From Leptospira hartskeerlii (GTDB taxonomy: Bacteria; Spirochaetota; Leptospiria; Leptospirales; Leptospiraceae), in contig NZ_NPDL01000007.1 of assembly GCF_002811475.1 (NCBI RefSeq), positions 124,001-188,000 of the forward strand: DNA of 64,000 nt. The letters are read 5' to 3'. This document shows positions 18,224-30,379 of this stretch, piece after piece. Numbering within the stretch: position 1 is the first letter of the stretch; each line of letters begins with the position of its first letter. Below the pieces are notes generated by a model, which saw nothing but the letters and a program-made list of their open reading frames with translations, searched no databases and was not told the origin of the DNA. Both the position numbers and the translations under genes were made by a program.

Positions 18224-19714
18224 ATGGTTGTGAGTACAGAGCAAACTTCGGGTGTATCAGATCAAGAGACAAGTTGGGAGAGTGTATTCTCTCTTAAGAT
18301 CAGTTCGGATAATCTGGGCGCCGATCTAACGATTCGTCCAGGGATGATCAAGGGAAGGGCTCTTTCCACTAGCATTGTTATCGAATATCTTCATAATAAG
18401 GATATTTCCCAAGACCGTATCATTGGGGACAATATCTACACCGCTTTAAAACAACTGCAGACATCCACAGCAAGGATGGATTTTTCTCCGATTTCTTTCG
18501 TGGTAGCCCAAGGTTTCCCTCCAGTAAAAGGAGAAGACGGCTGGGTAAAATTCTATCATCCGCAAGCCCAAAGGGTCAAGATCGGCGAAGATGGGCACGC
18601 TGATTATAGAAATATTGAAAGATATATTTATGTGAAGGCAGGAGAAAAACTTGCCACATTATTCGAAGGAATTCCGGGAAAACCAGGCATGGATGTTTTC
18701 GGAAAACCGATCGCTCCTCCTCCTATCAAAAGACCTAAACTTACTATAGGTAAGAATGTTCAGGAAAAAGGTTTGGTCCATGAGAACAAACCTTTGGTAG
18801 AATATTTCGCAACCTGTAATGGTGCGATTTTCTCCACCGAATCTTCTATCACTGTTTCCCAAGAATTACAGATCGATTCCAATGTGGGACTCGGAACTGG
18901 AAATATCAATTATGACGGAAACGTTTTAGTAAAAGGAGATGTCGAAGCTGCTACTTCCATCAAGACCCAGGGAAACCTGATGGTAAAAGGAAATGTGGAA
19001 TCTTCAGATCTAGTAATCGCTCGCGACTTAGAAGTCAGTGGTGGGATCAAAGGTGACGGAAAGAATGTAATCAAGATCGGCGGGCATCTTTACGCTAAGT
19101 TTATCGAGAACGCAGAGATAGAAGTAGATGGAGACGTGGTTGTAGAGGGGTTTATCCTAAACTCCAAGATCCATTCTTTGGGCAATGTGATCCTGAACGG
19201 ATCCAGCGGTAACTTGGTATCTTCTACCGTTTCTACTTATATGGGTTTGACCTGTGCCACTCTAGGATCTCAAGCTGAGTTGGATGTGACTGTGGAGTTA
19301 GGATTTCATTTTAGGAATGAGAAAAGTTTCCAAGATCTTACCAAACGTCTTCAAGTTGCGGAGAAGGAAATAGAGAAGATCGTTCCTAAAGTCCAGCAGA
19401 TCAAACAAATGGTCCAAAGATCCAGAGGGCAGATCCCTGAAGATAAAAAAGAAGGCTATCGTATGGTCTTCGAAGAATATAATAAGCAGAACAAATTCAT
19501 AGAACTTGTGAAACAAAAACTGGAAGTATTAAAGTCTTCTAGATTCAATACAGGTGAAGTTCAGCTTGTAGTCCGCAAAGGTTCTTATAAAGGAAGTATC
19601 ATCAAGTATAGAAGGCAGGTGGAGAAGGTCGATAAATTCCAGTCTGCATTCATGATGCGTTTCCAACCGGGTCAAGACAAAGCGGCTATGGTTGCTATTA
19701 AGCCTCAAAAATAA
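18224..19714 (+). CDS. fapA: FapA/DUF342-family polymer-like protein
   Basis: 496 aa; ATG at 18224 with a weak AGGT site. The central part (about residues 220-330) is the beta-helical repeat of DUF342 (GNINYDGNVLVKGDV, GNLMVKGNVESSDLVIARD, EVDGDVVVEGFI). A coiled-coil helix follows at about 375-440 (KRLQVAEKEIEKIVPKVQQI). FapA proteins influence flagellar assembly or cell-surface morphogenesis in other bacteria, and spirochaetes carry several. The 254-bp leader upstream holds small inverted repeats (CTCCGAA/TTCGGAG, 18038-18061) but no gene. Confidence 0.85.
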   Translation: MVVSTEQTSGVSDQETSWESVFSLKISSDNLGADLTIRPGMIKGRALSTSIVIEYLHNKDISQDRIIGDNIYTALKQLQTSTARMDFSPISFVVAQGFPPVKGEDGWVKFYHPQAQRVKIGEDGHADYRNIERYIYVKAGEKLATLFEGIPGKPGMDVFGKPIAPPPIKRPKLTIGKNVQEKGLVHENKPLVEYFATCNGAIFSTESSITVSQELQIDSNVGLGTGNINYDGNVLVKGDVEAATSIKTQGNLMVKGNVESSDLVIARDLEVSGGIKGDGKNVIKIGGHLYAKFIENAEIEVDGDVVVEGFILNSKIHSLGNVILNGSSGNLVSSTVSTYMGLTCATLGSQAELDVTVELGFHFRNEKSFQDLTKRLQVAEKEIEKIVPKVQQIKQMVQRSRGQIPEDKKEGYRMVFEEYNKQNKFIELVKQKLEVLKSSRFNTGEVQLVVRKGSYKGSIIKYRRQVEKVDKFQSAFMMRFQPGQDKAAMVAIKPQK

Positions 19715-20794
19715 TCAGCCAAAGAAATCTTTGATCTTATCCGGAGGAACGATCCCTTTCTCAGTAATAAATGCTTTGATTAGATTCGCTGGAGTGACAT
19801 CGAAAGAAGGGTTGAGGGCTTTTACTCCTACCGGGGCAATTATTCCTTCTGATAGGATCGCTTCTCCTTGTTCGTTTTTTAAAAAGTTTAAACGGGTCAC
19901 CTCGTCTTGGGTTCTCATTTCGATCGGAATTTGAGAGCCGTCCGTAATTTTGAAATCAAAACTTTTTTCAGTGGCTGCAATATAAAACGGCACACCATGG
20001 TATTTTGCTAAAATTGCCAAAGGATAAGTCCCGATCTTATTCGCAGAATCGCCATTAGCTGCTACTCTATCAACGCCCACGATGACAGCGTCTATTTTCT
20101 GGGAAGACATGAGCCAACCTGCCATACTATCCGTGATCAGATAATTTTCGATCCCTTCTTCCATTAGTTCCCAGGCGGTAAGTCTTGCTCCTTGCAGATA
20201 AGGGCGGGTCTCGTCTTCATATACAGTAAGATCATGTCCCGCATCTTTGAGAGAACGAATGACTCCGAGTGCGGTTCCATGACCTGCAGTCGCAAGAGCG
20301 CCTGTATTACAATGAGTGATAATTTTTAGTTTCGAAGGAGAAGAAGGAAAAAGTCCCACACCATTCTTCGCTAATGCTAAATTGTTTCGGATATCTTCTT
20401 CGAAAACGTGGGTAGCAAATTCTTCCGACTTTTGTTGGAGTTCCGACAAAGAGGTATTATCATATTTTTCTTTTGGAAATATGGAGGAGAGTTCTTCGAA
20501 AGCTCTACGAAGATTTACTGCAGTCGGCCTGGATGCTAGGATTTTGGAAAGTATGGTCTGGAATTCTTGGTAGTTCGGTTTTTTAGAGAATTTTTTTAAT
20601 TCTAGAACTGCACCGAATAACCCAGTAATGGCGATTGCGGGAGCGCCTCGAACTACCATTTCTTTGATGGCAAAAATTGCGTCATCGGAGTTTTGAGCGG
20701 TAAACCATTCTTTCTTGCCCGGGATCTGTCTTTGGTCTAAAAGTTTGAGTCCTTCTTTCTCCCAAAAAATCGGCCTTAAGTTCTCTTTTTTCAT
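19715..20794 (-). CDS. mtnA: S-methyl-5-thioribose-1-phosphate isomerase
   Basis: ATG at 20794 (MKKENLRP) has GGAGAG 8 nt upstream and is preferred over the TTG at 20809. 359 aa. Conserved blocks: RGAPAIAITG (about 48), THCNTGALATAG (about 155), ETRPYLQGARLTAWEL (about 200) and VGVDRVAANGD with NKIGTYPLA (about 245-265). It converts methylthioribose-1-phosphate to methylthioribulose-1-phosphate in methionine salvage. Its stop directly abuts the convergent fapA stop. No other salvage gene is adjacent. Confidence 0.94.
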   Translation of the reverse strand: MKKENLRPIFWEKEGLKLLDQRQIPGKKEWFTAQNSDDAIFAIKEMVVRGAPAIAITGLFGAVLELKKFSKKPNYQEFQTILSKILASRPTAVNLRRAFEELSSIFPKEKYDNTSLSELQQKSEEFATHVFEEDIRNNLALAKNGVGLFPSSPSKLKIITHCNTGALATAGHGTALGVIRSLKDAGHDLTVYEDETRPYLQGARLTAWELMEEGIENYLITDSMAGWLMSSQKIDAVIVGVDRVAANGDSANKIGTYPLAILAKYHGVPFYIAATEKSFDFKITDGSQIPIEMRTQDEVTRLNFLKNEQGEAILSEGIIAPVGVKALNPSFDVTPANLIKAFITEKGIVPPDKIKDFFG

Positions 20795-20890
20795 TTTTTT
20801 ACTCTCCAAGGCTAAAGCAGGGCTTTCGTTTTTTCGATGATAAAACTGTGATTGAAAACATCCGCCAACTCCCTGGAGGATGAGGACGAA

Positions 20891-20911
20891 CCGGGGCAGA
20901 TCCCGCCCCGG
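20891..20911. other. GC-rich hairpin in the mtnA/rhomboid divergent region
   Basis: Perfect 7-bp stem CCGGGGC/GCCCCGG with loop AGATCCC, unusually GC-rich for this region. It lies 46 bp before the rhomboid start and 97 bp before mtnA, so it would be in a leader RNA. It has no T-run; its function is unknown. Confidence 0.45.
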
Positions 20912-20956
20912 CTTTGCCTACTTGACTAGGATACCAGTACCTTTAATCCTTACATA

Positions 20957-21982
20957 ATGGCAAAGAGAAATCCGACCTCAGGTCCGAAGCTTTTCGGATT
21001 CTCGCTAATTCACCCGCTGAATCTGGTCTTATTCTTCAATATTTTCGTGTGGGTCCTTCTGTTGTTGGAAGGTGGGCGAGGAATTATTAACTACTTTTTC
21101 GGATTAAACCCAAGCCTAGTCATCGAAAAGAAAATGTATTGGCAGGTGTTCACGTACGGATTCTTGCATGTGGTAGGCGGAGATTTTTTCTCTTCTCTTA
21201 TCCATATCGGAATGAATATGTTCGGACTATTCACTGTAGGTTTCTGGCTCTGCAGATATATCGGCGGTTGGAAATTTCTATGCGTGTATCTTCTCTCTCA
21301 ATTGGGTGGAGGACTCTTCGTTTTGTCTTTTTCTTATATTGGTTTGAAGACAGGGCTTGTTCCGGAAAATTCTATTTGGGATAGTTATCATTCCACTACT
21401 GTAGGTGCAAGTGGTGGAGTTTTCGGAGTTCTTGCTGCATTCAGTTTGATGTTCCCTGAAGCAAGATTCGTATTTCCACCTGTGAGAGCAAAATTTGCTC
21501 CTTGGGTGCTGATCGGTTTTGGATTTTCTGTAGATGCTTATAACCTTCTTCAATTCCATTCCAGCGGAGTTGTGTCCCAAAGTTTTTTTGGGATGATGAG
21601 TAACTCCGGCCATTTGGGTGGAGCGGTCTTCGGTCTACTCAGCCTTCTTGGTCTACAAAAATTCGGAGGAAAAACAAAAACCCCTATGTTCGTAAGAAGA
21701 TGGGAAAAGCCTAAGGAAAATCAGGAAGGTGTAATCGTTCGTCCTAAAAATTTAGGAGACCCATTCGAGACACAGATCCGAAAAAATAGAGAACTCTTAA
21801 GTCAACTATATGGAATTTCAGATGCAAAGGAGAAGGTAAATATTCTCACATCTATACAAGCAGAGAATACGAATCTATGTCCTCCCTCGGACTATAATCC
21901 GGACGATATGTTTTGTCTTCGTTGTGAATGGCTTCAAAACTGCGAATTGAGAAAATTAAGGAAAGATCACCCAGAACTTTGA
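20957..21982 (+). CDS. Rhomboid-family intramembrane serine protease with a four-cysteine C-terminal tail
   Basis: 341 aa. About six membrane helices span residues 15-235. The nucleophile Ser is in GASGGVFG (about 149-156) and the catalytic His is in SGHLGGAVFG (about 216-225), so the dyad is intact. Beyond the membrane domain is a soluble tail (about 240-341) ending with a C-x11-C-x2-C-x5-C cluster (from NLCPP to QNCEL), which could bind zinc or an Fe-S centre. Such a tail is not part of the core family. Substrate unknown. The ATG at 20957 has no strong ribosome site. Confidence 0.88.
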   Translation: MAKRNPTSGPKLFGFSLIHPLNLVLFFNIFVWVLLLLEGGRGIINYFFGLNPSLVIEKKMYWQVFTYGFLHVVGGDFFSSLIHIGMNMFGLFTVGFWLCRYIGGWKFLCVYLLSQLGGGLFVLSFSYIGLKTGLVPENSIWDSYHSTTVGASGGVFGVLAAFSLMFPEARFVFPPVRAKFAPWVLIGFGFSVDAYNLLQFHSSGVVSQSFFGMMSNSGHLGGAVFGLLSLLGLQKFGGKTKTPMFVRRWEKPKENQEGVIVRPKNLGDPFETQIRKNRELLSQLYGISDAKEKVNILTSIQAENTNLCPPSDYNPDDMFCLRCEWLQNCELRKLRKDHPEL

Positions 21983-22010
21983 AAGAATTTTTGAGAACTT
22001 TTTCGTCTAT

Positions 22011-22024
22011 CTTGTTATAACAAG
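22011..22024. promoter_or_regulatory. 14-bp perfect palindrome CTTGTTATAACAAG
   Basis: A perfect dyad just after the rhomboid gene and about 95-110 bp before the next gene. The form is typical of a dimeric regulator site; no regulator gene is adjacent, so the binding protein is unknown. Confidence 0.4.
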
Positions 22025-22119
22025 TATAGGGCGGAAATTTCTGGACATAAATTGAATACGTCCATAGAATAGTTTCCGTCCGAAAATTCGGACAATCGGC
22101 TTTGAGGACCTCAGTAAAA

Positions 22120-22560
22120 TTGGCGGATAAAAAGAAAACAGTTCTCCCCGACGTTCTTATGAGGGAGAAATTACAGAAGATCGCCCTTAACGAAAAAGCA
22201 AAAGCTTCCAGGATCGTAGGACCTGACAAAGGTAATTCAGGTGACTCCAAAGGAGACGATGGGCCTGGTTCTAAAATTTATAAGGCCATAGAAGAATCTC
22301 TCTCGGACCTAAGATATTATTTTTTAGAAGGCGAATACGGAAGCAAGATTGCCGACTTATTCAATCGTAACGAAAGTCAGTTCGACCGATTGGGGATCAC
22401 TCCTCGACGGTTTTTAGAATTTGCAAGAGAGTCCTTCGATCGCTTCAAACAATTACAGAAAAAAATGCCTTTGGAACCTATGAACAAAAAGGGCTGGGAA
22501 TATCTGGAAAGAAGTTTGTCGGAACTGATCGGCAAACTGAACGACAAGTTTCATAAATAA
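22120..22560 (+). CDS. Hypothetical small basic helical protein
   Basis: Start uncertain: TTG at 22120 (MADKKKTVLPD), with GAGG about 11 nt upstream, or TTG at 22102. About 146 aa, Lys/Glu-rich and probably mostly helical with no signal peptide. A Gly/Asp-rich flexible segment lies near residues 40-52 (GNSGDSKGDDGPG), followed by a helical C-terminal half (SKIADLFNRNESQFDRLG). No domain recognised. A strong terminator follows the stop directly, supporting a real gene end. Confidence 0.68.
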   Translation: MADKKKTVLPDVLMREKLQKIALNEKAKASRIVGPDKGNSGDSKGDDGPGSKIYKAIEESLSDLRYYFLEGEYGSKIADLFNRNESQFDRLGITPRRFLEFARESFDRFKQLQKKMPLEPMNKKGWEYLERSLSELIGKLNDKFHK

Positions 22561-22588
22561 AAAAAGCCGCAGAGTTCTGCGGCTTTTT
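22561..22588 (+). terminator. Rho-independent terminator, bidirectional
   Basis: A perfect inverted repeat AAAAAGCCGCAGA/TCTGCGGCTTTTT with a minimal loop. T-runs on either strand serve both the hypothetical gene (plus) and the convergent CoA-ester lyase gene (minus). Confidence 0.92.
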
Positions 22589-22611
22589 CATTTTGAGATC
22601 CAGTTAATAGA

Positions 22612-23601
<990 letters not shown>

Positions 23602-23703
23602 ACAAGTACCTTTTAAGTTTTTGCGATTTTAGCCTGGCTCGGCTGTCTTAGAACAGGGTTTTCAGGAAAGGCCTTCCCGGCAACGGATTTTTGGAGGAAA
23701 GAC

Positions 23704-24636
23704 CTAAGCTTCTAAGAGTTGTAGAATGACCGCTTTCTGCGCATCCAGACGATTCTCCGCCTGTTGGAAGATAATGGATCTAGGACTTCTGACTACTTCT
23801 CTAGTAATTTCGTATCCTGAGTGGATAGGCATATCGTGCATAACCTTTGCCTTGGTCTCTTTCAATAATGCCTCGTTGATCTGGAAAGGCATCATTAGGT
23901 TCATGCGTTCTTTCTTCTTATCCGCGAAGGCAGGATCGTTAAAGAACTCCATGTCTATCCATGTATCCGTATAAATATAGTCCGCATTTTTTACGGAACG
24001 GATCAGGTCAGTCTCCCATTGGATTGTACCTTTTTTCTTAGCTCTTTCTACAGTTTCCTGATCTATGTTTTCAGTCTCAGCGATTGGAGTAAGAAGAGTG
24101 AGTTCCATTCCCAAAGCGGAAGTGATTCCGATAAGAGAATTTACCACATTATTATGTACACCGATATAGGTAAGCTTCAGTTCCTTCAGAGGTTTGGGAT
24201 TATCCATCTTAATAGTGAGAATATCCGCAAGAGACTGGCAAGGATGGAATTTATTACAACATCCATTGATGACTGGGACCTGAGAACCTGATTTTAATTG
24301 TAAAAGTTCTTCATGTTTTCTCATCCGAGCCATGATGACTGAAACGTTTCTGGAAAGATATTCCGCTTCCAAATCGATATCTGAAAGAAGAAAGTTAGAA
24401 GTCATCCAATCCAAATAGATTGCATGTCCTCCCATCTCAGTCATTGCCACTTCAAAAGAAACTCTAGTACGAGTGCTAGTCTTTTGAAAAAGCATAGCAA
24501 GAGTCCTACCGGTCATATGTCCCAGATAATTGGCCCTATGATTTTTAACATGGACAGCAAATTGTAGAAGGTCCAGGACCTCTGCGTCCGACCAATCCTG
24601 CCAGGAGATAAGATGTTTAATTTTAGGAGATTCCAT
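23704..24636 (-). CDS. argF: Ornithine carbamoyltransferase-family enzyme with altered amino-acid-binding motifs
   Basis: 310 aa. The carbamoyl-phosphate site is intact: STRTR at 54-58 and HPCQ at 131-134. The two motifs that hold ornithine in standard OTCases are changed: SMG is DME (228-230, in TDTWIDMEFF) and HCLP is HDMP (267-270). The loop after the first domain (DWMTSNFLLSD) also differs. The C-terminal QAENR block is normal. It is a transcarbamylase by fold; whether the acceptor is ornithine or a derivative is uncertain. An N-acetylglutamate-synthase-like gene at 37285 supports an arginine pathway in this organism, but no arg cluster is local. Confidence 0.82.
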   Translation of the reverse strand: MESPKIKHLISWQDWSDAEVLDLLQFAVHVKNHRANYLGHMTGRTLAMLFQKTSTRTRVSFEVAMTEMGGHAIYLDWMTSNFLLSDIDLEAEYLSRNVSVIMARMRKHEELLQLKSGSQVPVINGCCNKFHPCQSLADILTIKMDNPKPLKELKLTYIGVHNNVVNSLIGITSALGMELTLLTPIAETENIDQETVERAKKKGTIQWETDLIRSVKNADYIYTDTWIDMEFFNDPAFADKKKERMNLMMPFQINEALLKETKAKVMHDMPIHSGYEITREVVRSPRSIIFQQAENRLDAQKAVILQLLEA

Positions 24637-24720
24637 AGATCGGTAAACTATTACAGTCTAGAAAATAGGCGCAGGTAGATTCGACAATCTCAAAACTCTG
24701 GAAGATAGATGGGGAAAAGG

Positions 24721-24744
24721 GGGAGGGATCTAAATCTCCCTCCC
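24721..24744. other. Leader hairpin GGGAGGGA/TCCCTCCC
   Basis: An 8-bp perfect stem with an 8-nt loop in the 283-bp divergent region between the carbamoyltransferase and prfC, followed by TAAGTGTTTT. It would lie in the prfC leader and could act as a weak attenuator; no further structure or gene is seen in the region. Confidence 0.4.
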
Positions 24745-24919
24745 TAAGTGTTTTCCGGGGAAAAAAGCGTGATCCAAGTTTATGGATTCGGCAGGAAGGA
24801 TAAAACCTTTTGGTTACGCCGATTTTACCGAAGGAATACGAATCAGTGAAGAATTAGCGCTGTTTTCATGCTGACAAGGGCTATCGTTCCAAAAACGTTT
24901 CCTAATAGAGAGGGGAACC

Positions 24920-26545
24920 GTGTCGGAAAGCGCTATTGGCCAGAATATAATAGAAGAGGAAACCAAACGTAGGAGAACCTTCGCAATCATAGCCCATCCG
25001 GATGCGGGTAAGACCACCCTGACCGAAAAGCTTCTACTGTACGGAGGTGCTATCCAACTTGCGGGTGCAGTAAAGGCGCGTAAAAATCGTAAGGCAGCCA
25101 CTTCCGACTGGATGGAGATGGAAAAAGAGAAAGGGATCTCGATCACTTCAGCTGCTCTACAATTCGAATATAAAAATCATGTATTAAATTTATTAGATAC
25201 TCCGGGTCACGAAGACTTCTCCGAAGATACGTATCGCACATTGATAGCAGCGGACACCGCAGTGATGGTGTTAGATGCAGGTAGGGGAGTAGAGCCCCAA
25301 ACAATCAAATTATTTAAAGTATGTAGGGACCGTGGGATCCCGATCGTTACATTCGTAAACAAGATGGACCGCCCGACTAAAAAAATGTTCGAACTCTTGG
25401 ATGAGATCGAAAAAGTTTTAGGGATCACCGCTATTCCAATGGTATGGCCAATCGGTACAGGAGTGGATTTTAGCGGAGTGTATAATCGTGTGGATAAAAA
25501 GATCTACACTTACGACAAAACTCCTGGCGGTTCCCAAAAGTCTGCATTCCAAAGTTCCGGAATAGAAGATACAAATCTGGACTCTATGTTCGAGGACTGG
25601 GTCTTAAAACAATTTAGAGAAGAAGTAGAACTTGTAGAAGAAGGGATCGCTCCCTTCTCTTTGGATGAATTTTTAGATTCTAAGATCACACCTGTGTTTT
25701 TCGGATCCGCGGTGAATAACTTCGGGATCCAATTATTCTTGGATCATTTTTTAGAGATCGCTCCTCCTCCTTTATATTTTCCTCTGAAGAATGGAGATCG
25801 TTTAGATCCGATCACAACTCCTTTCAGCGGATTCGTGTTTAAGGTGCAAGCCAATATGAACAAGGCGCACAGAGATAGGATCGCATTCCTAAGAGTATGT
25901 TCGGGTAAGTTCGAAAGAGGACTTAACGTGAATCATGGAAGATTAGGAAAAGCTGTAAAACTTTCTTCTTCTTTTGCATTCTTTGGACAGGATCGTAATA
26001 CTGTGGATGAGGCGTATCCTGGAGATATTATAGGTCTCGTGAACCCGGGCACTTATTCTATCGGTGATATATTGGCGACTGGCAAGGTTCCTGATCTAAA
26101 GCCTCTTCCTGTATTTGCTCCCGAAATTTTTGCGACTCTTTCCTGTGTGGAAACAGGAGCTCTTAAAAGTTTCAGAAAGGGAATCGAACAACTCGCAGAA
26201 GAGGGAATTCTCCACTTATTCACTTCCCAAACCGTGGGTGGTGGATTGCCTGTGATCGGTGCAATGGGTCAGTTGCAATTCGAGGTTTTTAGAAGAAGGC
26301 TCCAAGACGAATATTCTGCCCCTACGAATATCAATATTCTTCCTTACCAAGTCTCTTGTTGGTTACTTGAAGAAGATATCCCAAAGGTTCCTCAAGGTTC
26401 CAATCTTGTGACTGATAGTTTAGGAAGAGCAGCTCTTCTATTCGATTCGGAATGGGAGAAGGGTTATTTCCAAAAGAAAAATCCTGAGATCCGACTTCTG
26501 GATTATCCTACGCAAGATGTTTCTGAGTTAAATCAGGAATACTGA
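24920..26545 (+). CDS. prfC: Peptide chain release factor 3 (GTPase)
   Basis: 541 aa from a GTG at 24920, preceded by GAGAGGGG. G1 AHPDAGKTTLTEKL (about 26-39), G3 DTPGHEDFSEDTYR (about 93-106), G4 NKMDRPTKK (about 150-158), and the RF3-type region II/III (FVFKVQANMNKAHRDR, GAMGQLQFEVFRRRL) are all present. It recycles RF1/RF2 from the ribosome after peptide release. The Lys-rich ARKNRKAATSDWME segment is the RF3 switch I. Length is normal. Confidence 0.95.
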   Translation: MSESAIGQNIIEEETKRRRTFAIIAHPDAGKTTLTEKLLLYGGAIQLAGAVKARKNRKAATSDWMEMEKEKGISITSAALQFEYKNHVLNLLDTPGHEDFSEDTYRTLIAADTAVMVLDAGRGVEPQTIKLFKVCRDRGIPIVTFVNKMDRPTKKMFELLDEIEKVLGITAIPMVWPIGTGVDFSGVYNRVDKKIYTYDKTPGGSQKSAFQSSGIEDTNLDSMFEDWVLKQFREEVELVEEGIAPFSLDEFLDSKITPVFFGSAVNNFGIQLFLDHFLEIAPPPLYFPLKNGDRLDPITTPFSGFVFKVQANMNKAHRDRIAFLRVCSGKFERGLNVNHGRLGKAVKLSSSFAFFGQDRNTVDEAYPGDIIGLVNPGTYSIGDILATGKVPDLKPLPVFAPEIFATLSCVETGALKSFRKGIEQLAEEGILHLFTSQTVGGGLPVIGAMGQLQFEVFRRRLQDEYSAPTNINILPYQVSCWLLEEDIPKVPQGSNLVTDSLGRAALLFDSEWEKGYFQKKNPEIRLLDYPTQDVSELNQEY

Positions 26546-26710
26546 GGTATCCTCCAAGGGATGCGCAAAGCCCGCGCTATACATAGAGTCTAATCCTTTC
26601 AGTCTAGTTTTATGCCCTGAAATTTATTTCTAAAGAAAATAAATAATTTCCTGTAGTATGGTGGAAATCCCTTCCGTCGTATATAATGTATTTGCACCAG
26701 ATGATTCAGG

Positions 26711-26738
26711 GCGGGATGGAAACATTCCGCTATTTTTT
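26711..26738 (+). terminator. Rho-independent terminator downstream of prfC
   Basis: Stem GCGGGATG/CATTCCGC (one mismatch) with GAAA loop, followed by TATTTTTTT. It sits 165 bp past the prfC stop, so that transcript probably has a long 3' region. The intervening 26546-26710 is AT-rich with no gene. Confidence 0.78.
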
Positions 26739-26784
26739 TATCTTTGCGAGCGACCCATAGGAAGCGAGCAAGCCGCTTGTCCTT

Positions 26785-26816
26785 AAAATAAAAAAGCCCC
26801 GGCTTTCACCGAGGCT
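26785..26816 (-). terminator. Rho-independent terminator of the Fe-S oxidoreductase gene
   Basis: Read on the minus strand: AGCCTCGG, loop TGAAAG, CCGGGGCT (one G-U pair), then TTTTTTATTTT. It lies 27 bp past the stop of the minus-strand gene. Confidence 0.88.
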
Positions 26817-26842
26817 CCTATTCAAAGAAGATGGACTTTTTC

Positions 26843-28924
<2,082 letters not shown>

Positions 28925-29019
28925 AGTTTTTCAGGTTACCCTTTGTATTTGGATGGTCTTTCATAGCAGCCTAATGACGGGGAAGCGCCCTGTCCAGGAA
29001 AAAAGATACTGAGTCTCCT

Positions 29020-29035
29020 TGTGGGAATTCCTACA
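29020..29035. repeat. Dispersed near-palindrome, copy 2 (TGTGGGAATTCCTACA)
   Basis: A 16-bp dyad with one mismatched pair, in the divergent region between the Fe-S oxidoreductase and mqnC. It is the same family as the copies near 5.5, 32.2, 45.5 and 49.7 kb. Confidence 0.5.
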
Positions 29036-29189
29036 TGCGGAAAAGGTCTGGTCCCTTCTTCTTATAAATCGTGTACATGTTTAACTGCGACTCAATCGCA
29101 ATAAATGAGAATGCAATCTAAAAAGGACGTGCATTTTTGAAGAAATAGAAAACTTTGAAGAAGTTAAAGGAAGAAAACTTTCCATCCAG

Positions 29190-30290
29190 ATGAGCCGAAT
29201 ATTCCCAAACCATTCTACAGATCCTATATTAGAAAAAGCCCTAGACGGAGAACGTATTTCTCCCAAAGAGGCCTTGGAGTTGTACGAGTCCGGTGACCAT
29301 CTTAAAATTATGGCGACTGCTCGGACTTTGAGAGAAAGAATTCTCCCACATACTAGTGCAAGTTATACAATGTTCAGAGTAGTGAATTACACGAACTATT
29401 GTAATGTAGAATGTAATTTTTGTTCCTTCATGGATGAGATAGGAAATGGAAAAGGTTACGTACTTTCTAAAGAAGAAATATTAGAAAAAATGGATTATGC
29501 CGTTTCGGAAGGAGCGGACCAAATGTTTTTGCAAGGTGGAGTTTATCCTGATCTACCTTTCGATTATTATTTAGATGTGATCTCTACCGTAAAATCCAAA
29601 TACCCTGACATGCATATACGTGCATTCTCCCCCGTAGAAATTATCAATTTAGAAAAGATCACAGGAAAATCCTTATTCGAAGTTTTACAAATTCTTAAAT
29701 CAGTCGGTTTGGATTCCGTTCCTGGAGCTGGTGCGGAAATTTTAACGGATAGAATGAGAAACATCATCTCTCCTAAAAAAGCAACAACTGAAGAATGGGT
29801 TCGCGCTATGGAAACCTGCCACGAAGCGGGACTCCTTGGAAGTGCAAATATTGTTTTTGGTTCGGAAGAAACCAAAGAAGAAGTGATAGAACATCTCACT
29901 GTGGTCCGAAATCTTCAGGACAGGACTGGAGGATTTCTTTCTTTTATTCCTTGGACATTCCAGCCTCAAACCAAAAGATTTAAGGTAAGAGCAGTTTCTA
30001 CACAAGAATATCTGAAAGTTCTTGGGATCTGTAGGATCTTCTTAGACAATATTAAACATATTGAAACTTCTGTAATGGTGCTTGGAAAAGGTGTAGGGCA
30101 GTTGGCTCTTACAAGCGGTGCGGATGATATTTCTTCCGTGGTAATTGAGGAGAATGTGCTACGTTCTTTTGGTCTAAAAACCGAAAAAGAAGCTATCAAG
30201 TTCTTGAAAGAAGGCGGATTCACGCCTAAAAGAAGAGACCTTCTCTATAATTACGAAAGATACGAGGGAAGAGAACTTTCAGCGGTTTGA
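29190..30290 (+). CDS. mqnC: Cyclic dehypoxanthinyl futalosine synthase (radical SAM)
   Basis: 366 aa. The radical SAM cluster CNVECNFC (C-x3-C-x2-C, about residues 71-78) lies in [23 protein letters not shown] (about 113-124), [21 protein letters not shown] (about 176-188) and SFIPWTFQP (about 251-259) are diagnostic of MqnC rather than MqnE. It cyclises dehypoxanthine futalosine in the futalosine route to menaquinone. It stands alone here, divergent from the ETF:quinone oxidoreductase-type gene. Confidence 0.93.
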   Translation: MSRIFPNHSTDPILEKALDGERISPKEALELYESGDHLKIMATARTLRERILPHTSASYTMFRVVNYTNYCNVECNFCSFMDEIGNGKGYVLSKEEILEKMDYAVSEGADQMFLQGGVYPDLPFDYYLDVISTVKSKYPDMHIRAFSPVEIINLEKITGKSLFEVLQILKSVGLDSVPGAGAEILTDRMRNIISPKKATTEEWVRAMETCHEAGLLGSANIVFGSEETKEEVIEHLTVVRNLQDRTGGFLSFIPWTFQPQTKRFKVRAVSTQEYLKVLGICRIFLDNIKHIETSVMVLGKGVGQLALTSGADDISSVVIEENVLRSFGLKTEKEAIKFLKEGGFTPKRRDLLYNYERYEGRELSAV

Positions 30291-30379
30291 TCTTTTCTTG
30301 TCCGTGTAAATTTTTTTCAAAAATCCGGATGACTTAGTCTGTAAACTTTCCTAAATAGATAGATTCGAACGGGGGAAGA

